From an uncultured Clostridia bacterium (GTDB lineage Bacteria; Bacillota; Clostridia; Christensenellales; Aristaeellaceae), in the NCBI GenBank assembly GCA_945877525.1, contig CAMDVP010000194.1:1-5846 (forward strand): a stretch of DNA of 5,846 nucleotides, in the 5' to 3' direction. The first letter of the stretch is position 1, and every line of letters begins with the position of its first letter. Below the pieces are notes generated by a model. It saw only the letters and a list, made by a program, of their open reading frames with translations. It had not been told where the DNA came from and did no database searches. Below, piece by piece: positions 1 through 4,660 of this stretch. A program made the translations under genes and the position numbers.

Positions 1-502
1 CCACCTTCGACGCCAGACGGGAGAGAAACTCCGCTTCCTCCACGCCGCCCTGCCCGGCGGAAAGCACTGCCACTTCCTTTCCCCGGTAGAACATGCCGTC
101 GCGGGTGCCGCACCAGCTGACTCCCTGCCCCAGCAGCTCCTCCTCGCCGGGGAGCAGCTTCGGCCGCGCCGCGCCCATGGCCAGCACAATGGCCCGTGCC
201 TCAATCACATCATTGCCGCACAGGGCCATATAGTCCTCACCCATGGGCTGCAGCTGCCGGACCAGGGCGCTGATCACCCGGGCGCCGGCAGCCTCGGCCT
301 GGGTGCGAAAAACGCGCAGCAGCTCCCTGCCGCTCACCCCGGGAAGGCCGGGGTAGTTGTCGATTTTCTCCGCCCGCTGCAGCCAGCCCGCGGAGGACTC
401 CGCCGCCGCCACCAGCACGGACAGCCCCCGCTGCCGGGCTGTAAGGGCGCAGCTCCACGCCGCAGGGCCGGAGCCTACAATCAACAAATCGCAAGCTGCC
501 AT
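1..502 (-). CDS. Thioredoxin reductase-like FAD-dependent oxidoreductase, N-terminal part (redox CxxC altered)
   Basis: This is a two-domain flavoprotein of the low-molecular-weight thioredoxin reductase family; only the first 167 codons are inside the window. The N-terminus has a FAD Rossmann motif GSGPAA (residues 10-15), followed by IDNYPG (47-52), which matches the family's N-(F/Y)-PG segment, and a second FAD-contact segment AIVLAMGA (104-111). The stretch GVSWCGTRDGMFYRGKEVAV (127-146) aligns with the family's active-site region, usually GVSxCATCDGxFYRxKxVAV. Here the second cysteine is Arg134 (codon CGC, positions 103-101), so the redox disulfide cannot form. The following NADPH-binding motif, normally GGGxxA, reads SAGQGG (148-153), and the family's early GGQ reads AGW (38-40). 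The start has AGGAGG at 510-515, 7 nt upstream. It is the third gene of the minus-strand operon. The family call is firm. Loss of thioredoxin reductase activity is inferred, and the true substrate is unknown. Confidence 0.88.
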   Translation of the reverse strand, partial: MAACDLLIVGSGPAAWSCALTARQRGLSVLVAAAESSAGWLQRAEKIDNYPGLPGVSGRELLRVFRTQAEAAGARVISALVRQLQPMGEDYMALCGNDVIEARAIVLAMGAARPKLLPGEEELLGQGVSWCGTRDGMFYRGKEVAVLSAGQGGVEEAEFLSRLASKV

Positions 503-509
503 AGGTTTT

Positions 510-517
510 CCTCCTCT
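510..517 (-). promoter_or_regulatory. Ribosome binding site of the flavoprotein gene, touching the upstream stop codon
   Basis: On the minus strand the sequence AGAGGAGG lies 7 nt before the ATG at 502. Its first base is the last base of the TAA stop (519-517) of the zinc-ribbon gene. This fixes the flavoprotein start and suggests that ribosomes finishing the upstream gene can reinitiate here. Confidence 0.8.
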
Positions 518-2286
518 TAATAGGTGTAGCGTGCCGACAGCTTCGGCATGCTGGAATAGGTGCCGTTCGCATCGCCGTAGATGCTGTAATACTCGCCCAG
601 CTTCCAGGTGGTTTTGGTGTAGTTTTCCAGCAGCACCGGCAGGCTTTTTCCATCGCTGCCGGTGTAGATCACCGCCATCTGCGGCTTCTCGCTGATGATA
701 TCGGCAATCACTCCCTTGACCACATATACCTGGGTTTTCTCCGTGCGCACCGCGTTGTTGGCCAGCAGCTCCGCGTACACCGCCTCATCATACAGCGGCC
801 ATGCCTTGGGAGTGTAGTCGTCCGGATTGGGCAGATAGTAGATGGTATAGTCCACCACAGAGGTTTTCTTCCCCGGCATGGACGCCGTGATGGTGACGGT
901 GTTGTAGCCGATATGGTCAAACACCGCCATGAAGGAAAACGCGCCGGTGGTATCCACATCGGTGATGTTCAGGTCGGTATAGGGCGAGAGCACCTCCACC
1001 GTCGCGCCGGGCACGGTGGTGGCACGGATCTCAATGGCCTTCTTGCTGGTGGATGAGTAGGTGTCCGCCGACAGGTCGAGGGGAATCTCCTGGGGTTCGC
1101 GGTAGAGGGTCACGGTGAGGGTGTTTTCCCGGCAGTACTGGCTGCGTACCTTGAACACAAAGTCGTTGTCGCCCTTGGGCTGCACGGTGGCATTGTAGAT
1201 CAGCGAGCCTGTTTCGGCATTGACGGTATCGGTCACGTTTTCGCCGTTGACCGTCACGGTAGAGCCGGGGCGCACCGTCAGCTGAATGCTGTACATGGCG
1301 GTGGATACGTCCGTGCGCACGCTGTCGGGGCTATTGAGGGTAATGGGGCTGATGGGGATGCTGATTTCATAGGTAATGAGATCCATGGGCTTCTGCTGGC
1401 CGCCGGAGGTTTTGACATAGGGGGTCAGGGTTACCTCCATGCTTTCGCCCACATAGTCGGTCATATCGTCATACCAGATATAGTCGGGCACATCCACCGT
1501 GGCGAAGCCCCCCGTCACCACATAGGAGGCGCGCAGCTCGCGGATGTAAATCTGCTGTCCGTCCTCTCCGGGAATCAGCACGGTATGGGCCGCCAGATCG
1601 TCCTTGATAGAGGCGGTCACCGAAGCCTTGCGGGCCTCCCGGGCGGCGTCCTGCCTGTCCTTGAAGTAGTTGTAGCCAAAAAAGCCGCAAAGCCCCACAA
1701 GACACGCCACCGCCACGATGGAAAGAAACCTCACCGCGTGGCGAAGCCCCCGGGCGCGGCTGGGCAGCCTGCCGGTAAACTGGGTGCTCTGCTGGGGCAG
1801 CTGCCAGGAGCCGTACATCTCCTGCTCTTCCCACAGGGGATCGTAGCCGCGGGTGTCCTGCCACGCGGGCGATACAGGCCGGTCCTCTTCATCCTTCTGC
1901 CCATGGCGCTTGACCCGCACGGTGGAGCGAGGGTCGTCCTCCACATGCCAGAAGGTGTCCACGCTGGAATGGGTGCGTATGGTCATGGCCGAGGGGGCCG
2001 AGCCGCGCTCGGCGCTTTCCCGGCGGAGCTGGCGCTGGTGGCGGGTACCCTCCGCCTTGCGCTGCTTCAGCTCGGCCATTTCCCGGGCCAGGGCGTCGCG
2101 GCCGTCAGGGGTCTGAACAGCCTCGCCCTCCTCATCCACATGGATATAGCTTTTCCCCGCCCCGTCGTCCCGCAGGGCTGTTTTCCATTCGGGCAGCGAA
2201 TCATTCTCCTGGGTCAGGGGCGCGCCGCACCTCTGGCAGCGCGGCAGGGACGCCCGGTTCCATTGGCCGCATTGCGGACACTTCAT
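517..2286 (-). CDS. Zinc-ribbon, single-pass membrane protein with Ig-like and OB-like extracytoplasmic domains
   Basis: The protein has 589 residues; I recognise its parts but not a named family. Residues 1-21 form a zinc ribbon with two CxxC pairs (Cys3, Cys6, Cys17, Cys20). Residues 22-185 are charged, low in hydrophobics and probably disordered, with Arg/Lys/Glu-rich stretches at 65-95 and 118-137. One hydrophobic membrane segment spans about 187-208. The rest (about 210-589) is beta-rich and should lie outside the membrane. Segments at about 314-395 and 400-485 look like two tandem Ig-like domains, each with a PG(S/A)TV(T/E)V turn (340-346 and 426-432). Residues about 517-589 fit an OB-fold, with KGVIADI near its start, LGEYYSIYGDANG (563-575), and a closing strand ending in RYTY. 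The ATG at 2286 has AAGGAG at 2294-2299, 7 nt away, and lies 33 bp after the LCP gene. Function is unknown; a cell-surface or envelope-sensing role is inferred from topology and the LCP neighbour. Confidence 0.85.
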   Translation of the reverse strand: MKCPQCGQWNRASLPRCQRCGAPLTQENDSLPEWKTALRDDGAGKSYIHVDEEGEAVQTPDGRDALAREMAELKQRKAEGTRHQRQLRRESAERGSAPSAMTIRTHSSVDTFWHVEDDPRSTVRVKRHGQKDEEDRPVSPAWQDTRGYDPLWEEQEMYGSWQLPQQSTQFTGRLPSRARGLRHAVRFLSIVAVACLVGLCGFFGYNYFKDRQDAAREARKASVTASIKDDLAAHTVLIPGEDGQQIYIRELRASYVVTGGFATVDVPDYIWYDDMTDYVGESMEVTLTPYVKTSGGQQKPMDLITYEISIPISPITLNSPDSVRTDVSTAMYSIQLTVRPGSTVTVNGENVTDTVNAETGSLIYNATVQPKGDNDFVFKVRSQYCRENTLTVTLYREPQEIPLDLSADTYSSTSKKAIEIRATTVPGATVEVLSPYTDLNITDVDTTGAFSFMAVFDHIGYNTVTITASMPGKKTSVVDYTIYYLPNPDDYTPKAWPLYDEAVYAELLANNAVRTEKTQVYVVKGVIADIISEKPQMAVIYTGSDGKSLPVLLENYTKTTWKLGEYYSIYGDANGTYSSMPKLSARYTY

Positions 2287-2293
2287 AGCATAA

Positions 2294-2299
2294 CTCCTT
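2294..2299 (-). promoter_or_regulatory. Ribosome binding site of the zinc-ribbon membrane protein gene
   Basis: AAGGAG on the minus strand, 7 nt before the ATG at 2286 and inside the 33-bp gap after the LCP gene. It supports the start that puts the CPQC zinc-ribbon motif at residues 3-6. Confidence 0.75.
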
Positions 2300-2319
2300 C
2301 GGCGGATTGATCTGCGGCG

Positions 2320-3243
2320 TTAATCCTCGTCCAGCACCAGCCAGCTGGTCTGCAGGAAGTCCGCCAGGTCCTCGCGGCTCATCACCCAGTCGATTTCCTG
2401 CACGGCCATGCCGGCATAGCTGATGGGATGCACCGCATCGTCCTGGGGAATGCGCAGTTCCTCAATGGTGCAGTCCCGCAGGCTGTATGCCTGATCCAGG
2501 GCAGTGATCATTTCCTCGGTGTTCATGTTGGTCAGGGTGGTGTTCTCGATCACCGAGTCCAGCAGATCGCGGGCCTGGTCGTAGGTGATTTCCCTGCACT
2601 GATCCGCCAGGGTGGACAGCACCGTGCGCACACGCTGGGTGCGCATGAAGTCGCCGCCGCCGCCCGCCTTGCGGATGCGCATGTAAATCACCGCCGCCCG
2701 TCCGGTAAACAGGTAGGTGCCCGCGTTGTTCATCGCGGGCGAGGTCTGCCGGGGCTCCAGTGGATAGCGCTTCAGATAGCTGGCCTCGGAGGAATTCACC
2801 TCAATCTTGACCCCGCCCAGATGGTCGATGATGCGGGCAATCTGATTGAAGTCGAAGAGAATGAACTTCTCAATTTTGATGCCGAAGTGCTGGCTGAGCA
2901 CCTTGCACAGCTCCTCCGGGCTGTAATTCTTGGCAATGTAGTTGACCCGGCCGATCTTCCCGTCGGGGCGCTGCACCAGCGCGTCGCGGATGAGGGAGGT
3001 CAGCATCACCCGATGGGCGCGGGTATCGAGGGTTACCAGCACAATGCCGTCGGTATTGCCCAGGTTGTTCACCTTGGCGTTCCACTGGTCAACGCAGAGC
3101 ATCAGGTAATGGTGCTGCCCGTCGAAGTTCTCCGGCAGCTCGTCATAGGGAATAATCTCGATGGGCTGGGGCTGGTCGGCCAGGGCCGGCACAGCGCTTA
3201 CCAGCAGCGCCATGGCAAGAAGCAGGGCAAGGAAACGTTTCAT
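2320..3243 (-). CDS. LCP (LytR-CpsA-Psr) family protein with an N-terminal signal peptide
   Basis: LCP enzymes transfer lipid-linked glycopolymers such as teichoic acids or capsule onto peptidoglycan outside the membrane. The 307-residue product (from ATG 3243) starts with KR, a hydrophobic core (4-18) and an ALA|D signal peptidase I type site (cleavage after residue 22). LCP landmarks follow in order: LMLCVD (47-52), NTDGIVLVTLD (63-73; usual form R-S-D-T), LTSLIRD (81-87; usual S-I-P-R-D), FNQIARIIDHLGGVKIEV (132-149), and the arginine-rich block YMRIRKAGGGGDFMRTQRVR (187-206). The Arg and Asp residues that coordinate the pyrophosphate lipid in known members appear retained. The usual membrane anchor is replaced by an apparently cleavable signal peptide, which is uncommon. 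AAGGGAG (3252-3258) lies 8 nt before the ATG; ATG 3270 and TTG 3288 in the same frame are less likely starts. It is the first gene of the minus-strand operon. The exact polymer substrate cannot be read from sequence. Confidence 0.9.
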   Translation of the reverse strand: MKRFLALLLAMALLVSAVPALADQPQPIEIIPYDELPENFDGQHHYLMLCVDQWNAKVNNLGNTDGIVLVTLDTRAHRVMLTSLIRDALVQRPDGKIGRVNYIAKNYSPEELCKVLSQHFGIKIEKFILFDFNQIARIIDHLGGVKIEVNSSEASYLKRYPLEPRQTSPAMNNAGTYLFTGRAAVIYMRIRKAGGGGDFMRTQRVRTVLSTLADQCREITYDQARDLLDSVIENTTLTNMNTEEMITALDQAYSLRDCTIEELRIPQDDAVHPISYAGMAVQEIDWVMSREDLADFLQTSWLVLDED

Positions 3244-3251
3244 CTTCAGGA

Positions 3252-3258
3252 CTCCCTT
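3252..3258 (-). promoter_or_regulatory. Ribosome binding site deciding the LCP start
   Basis: AAGGGAG on the minus strand, 8 nt before ATG 3243. With this start the protein begins directly with a standard signal peptide (M-K-R then hydrophobic). The in-frame ATG at 3270 has a weaker, closer AGGA and would add nine residues before that signal. Confidence 0.7.
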
Positions 3259-3326
3259 CGGCAAAATCATTTGCTTCCTGACAACCAAAACGATTGAAGC
3301 ATCGCAAAAAATCCATCAGACTGCAA

Positions 3327-3338
3327 ATATGGCCGTAT
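3327..3338. repeat. Near-palindrome at the predicted LCP operon transcript start
   Basis: ATATGGCCGTAT matches its reverse complement at 10 of 12 positions around a GGCC centre and covers the predicted minus-strand transcript start. It could be a small repressor site. A palindrome this short also occurs by chance, so support is weak. Confidence 0.25.
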
Positions 3339-3341
3339 ATC

Positions 3342-3370
3342 ATTATAGCATAGGTCGCCCCCGTTGCAAA
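3342..3370 (-). promoter_or_regulatory. Sigma-A-type promoter of the LCP operon
   Basis: On the minus strand a perfect TATAAT (3347-3342) lies 17 bp after TTTGCA (3370-3365), which matches TTGACA at four of six positions. A shifted reading, TTGCAA with a 16-bp spacer, fits equally well. Transcription would begin near 3335, giving a leader of about 92 nt before the ATG at 3243. The perfect -10 box makes the call good; the -35 is only moderate. Confidence 0.65.
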
Positions 3371-3411
3371 GCCCCGCAGGCTCCTTCCCGCGCAAAATTG
3401 GCCCTGGGGGA

Positions 3412-3431
3412 AAATACAACGCAAATACAAC
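3412..3431 (+). repeat. 9-bp direct repeat upstream of the ilvE promoter
   Basis: AAATACAAC occurs at 3412-3420 and again at 3423-3431, an 11-bp period, which is about one helical turn. Both copies lie about 66-85 bp upstream of the expected ilvE transcript start, in an A-rich patch within otherwise GC-rich DNA. The placement suits an activator or regulator binding site shared by the divergent promoters. No known operator consensus is recognised. Confidence 0.45.
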
Positions 3432-3462
3432 ATTTACCCATGGAAGCGGCAGGGGGCAAGGC

Positions 3463-3490
3463 TTGACATCACACAATCCGCCGCTATAAT
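3463..3490 (+). promoter_or_regulatory. Near-consensus sigma-A promoter of the ilvE operon
   Basis: A perfect TTGACA (3463-3468) and a perfect TATAAT (3485-3490) are separated by 16 bp. Transcription should begin near 3497, giving a leader of about 64 nt before the ilvE ATG at 3561. There is no TG extension before the -10. Only the spacer, one base short of the ideal 17, departs from consensus. Confidence 0.85.
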
Positions 3491-3517
3491 AGAAGAATAC
3501 ACGGGAAAAAGCGTGTT

Positions 3518-3539
3518 TCCTGCCGAAGGCTCGGCAGGG
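3518..3539 (+). promoter_or_regulatory. Hairpin in the ilvE leader RNA
   Basis: CCTGCCGA (3519-3526) pairs perfectly with TCGGCAGG (3531-3538) around an AGGC loop, and a G-U pair (3518/3539) can extend it. It is 5 nt upstream of the ilvE ribosome binding site. No T-run follows, so it is not an intrinsic terminator. A weaker hairpin, ACACG (3499-3503) with CGTGT (3512-3516), precedes it at the very 5' end of the transcript. Roles in mRNA stability or translation control are possible and unproven. Confidence 0.6.
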
Positions 3540-3544
3540 CAAGA

Positions 3545-3552
3545 AGCGGAGG
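3545..3552 (+). promoter_or_regulatory. Ribosome binding site deciding the ilvE start
   Basis: AGCGGAGG lies 8 nt before ATG 3561. It rules out the longer in-frame reading from GTG 3513, which would begin inside the leader hairpin region and has no binding site. Confidence 0.75.
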
Positions 3553-3560
3553 CAATCGGT

Positions 3561-4628
3561 ATGCAGGAAATCAAGGTTACCCTGTCCACGGCCCTCAAGC
3601 AAAAGCCCCAGGACGAATCCCAGCTGGGCTTTGGCCGCATCTTCACCGATCATATGTTCCTGATGAATTATGAAAAGGGCCGCGGCTGGTACGACCCGCG
3701 CATTGTGCCCTACGGCGATTTCTCCATGGATCCCGCCGCCATGGTGTTCCACTACGGCCAGGCCATTTTTGAGGGCACCAAGTGCTACCGCCGACAGGAC
3801 GGCGGGTTGCAGCTGTTCCGCCCGGAGGAAAACCTGGCCCGTATGTCCCGAAGCGCCGAGCGCATGGCCATGCCCCATCTGGATGAGGAAACCGCCCTGG
3901 CCGGCCTGAAAAAACTGGTGGACATTGAAAAGGACTGGGTTCCCCACCAGGACGGCACCAGCCTGTACATCCGCCCCACCATGATCGCTCTGGATGCGCA
4001 GCTGGGCGTGCATGCCTCCCACAAGTACCTGTTCTACATTATCCTGTCCCCCGTGGGCGCCTATTATAAGGAAGGCCTCAAGCCCGTGGGCATCTATGTG
4101 GAGGATTCCTATGTGCGCGCAGTGCGCGGCGGCGTGGGCTTCACCAAGTGCGCGGGCAACTATGCCGCCTCCATTCTGGCGGGCGACATTGCCGAAAAGA
4201 AGGGCTATGCCCAGGTGCTGTGGCTGGACGGCGTGGAGCAGAAGTATGTGGAAGAGGTCGGCTCCATGAACATGATGTTCGCCTATGGCAACAAGATCGT
4301 CACCCCCATGCTCAACGGTTCCATCCTTCCCGGCATCACCCGCAAGAGCGTATTGCAGCTGGCCGCCCAGCTGGGCTATGAGGTGGAGGAAAAACGCATT
4401 GCCATTGAGGATGTGTTTGAGGACATCAAGGACGGGCGCTGCACCGAGGCCTTCGGCACGGGCACGGCGGCCGTTATTTCTCCGGTGGGCGAACTGTGCT
4501 GGAAGGACGAAAAGGTGGTCCTCGGCGACGGCAGCATCGGCCCGGTGGCCCAGAAGCTGTACGACACCCTGACCGGCATCCAGTACGGCCGGCTGCCCGA
4601 TGAAAACGGCTGGATTGTCAAATTGTAA
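3561..4628 (+). CDS. ilvE: Branched-chain amino acid aminotransferase
   Basis: This PLP-dependent fold-type IV enzyme of the cytoplasm interconverts leucine, isoleucine and valine with their 2-oxo acids, using 2-oxoglutarate/glutamate. It carries out the last step of branched-chain synthesis or the first of breakdown. The 355-residue length fits the longer BCAT subgroup. Family landmarks are FHYGQAIFEGTKCYR (63-77), FRPEENLARM (86-95), SLYIRPT (134-140), GGVGFTKCAGNYAAS (190-204) with the PLP-binding Lys196, YVEEVGSMN (229-237) with Glu232 placed to contact the cofactor ring nitrogen, LPGITR (256-261), and the phosphate-binding FGTGTAA (298-304). All key residues are intact. It is first in the plus-strand unit, driven by a near-consensus promoter. 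No other branched-chain synthesis gene is in view, so local context does not show whether it serves synthesis or breakdown. Confidence 0.97.
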   Translation: MQEIKVTLSTALKQKPQDESQLGFGRIFTDHMFLMNYEKGRGWYDPRIVPYGDFSMDPAAMVFHYGQAIFEGTKCYRRQDGGLQLFRPEENLARMSRSAERMAMPHLDEETALAGLKKLVDIEKDWVPHQDGTSLYIRPTMIALDAQLGVHASHKYLFYIILSPVGAYYKEGLKPVGIYVEDSYVRAVRGGVGFTKCAGNYAASILAGDIAEKKGYAQVLWLDGVEQKYVEEVGSMNMMFAYGNKIVTPMLNGSILPGITRKSVLQLAAQLGYEVEEKRIAIEDVFEDIKDGRCTEAFGTGTAAVISPVGELCWKDEKVVLGDGSIGPVAQKLYDTLTGIQYGRLPDENGWIVKL

Positions 4629-4632
4629 AAAG

Positions 4633-4648
4633 CCTGCCCCCGGGCAGG
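4633..4648 (-). terminator. Hairpin between ilvE and the next gene, terminator-like on the minus strand
   Basis: CCTGCCC (4633-4639) pairs with GGGCAGG (4642-4648); with a realistic loop the stem is 6 bp, all but one pair G-C. Read on the minus strand, it is followed by C and five T residues (4632-4627), the form of an intrinsic terminator. Read on the plus strand, no T-run follows, and the ribosome binding site of the next gene begins 3 nt after the stem. It may stop antisense transcription from entering ilvE, or on the plus strand protect the ilvE mRNA end. The stem is short, so termination strength is uncertain. Confidence 0.5.
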
Positions 4649-4650
4649 TG

Positions 4651-4656
4651 AGGAGG
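4651..4656 (+). promoter_or_regulatory. Ribosome binding site of the 348-residue protein gene
   Basis: A perfect AGGAGG lies only 4 nt before ATG 4661, a tight spacing. A second in-frame ATG at 4679 has a weaker AGGG (4667-4670) 8 nt before it. I favour 4661 because of the strong site, but the start could be six residues further in. Confidence 0.6.
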
Positions 4657-4660
4657 TTTC

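Larger units (their letters stand above)
3244..3560. other. Divergent intergenic regulatory region
   Basis: These 317 bp separate the start of the LCP gene (minus strand) from the start of ilvE (plus strand). They hold two outward-facing promoters whose -35 boxes are about 92 bp apart, a 9-bp direct repeat between them, a near-palindrome at the expected minus-strand transcript start, and a hairpin in the ilvE leader. No credible gene lies here. The leader RNAs are about 92 nt (LCP side) and about 64 nt (ilvE side), too short for a T-box, and I see no T-box sequence or other known riboswitch motif. Confidence 0.85.

Noticed and set aside
1585..2310. Open frame of 241 codons on the plus strand
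   Set aside because: It lies wholly opposite the zinc-ribbon protein gene and its ribosome binding site. Its product has no recognisable motif and no plausible promoter or binding site; long antisense frames are common in GC-rich DNA.
3244..3288. Longer LCP reading from TTG 3288 or ATG 3270
   Set aside because: Both add residues ahead of a standard signal peptide, and the best-spaced ribosome binding site (3252-3258) serves ATG 3243. ATG 3270 is not fully excluded.
2428..3297. Open frame of 289 codons on the plus strand
   Set aside because: It is antisense to the LCP gene, which has clear family motifs, a signal peptide and a good ribosome binding site. Its composition is typical of a reversed coding frame.
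3513..3560. Longer ilvE reading starting at GTG 3513
   Set aside because: The extra 16 residues overlap the leader hairpin, have no ribosome binding site, and are not expected for this family; ATG 3561 has AGCGGAGG at the right distance.
3491..3560. T-box or other amino acid riboswitch in the ilvE leader
   Set aside because: The leader is about 64 nt, too short, and has neither the conserved T-box sequence nor a terminator/antiterminator pair.
3267..4022. Open frame of 251 codons on the minus strand
   Set aside because: It runs opposite the first part of ilvE and across both divergent promoters, so it conflicts with well-supported features and shows no protein motif.
4633..4656. Plus-strand intrinsic terminator after ilvE
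   Set aside because: The stem is followed by GTGAGGAGG and not by a T-run, so transcription probably continues into the next gene.
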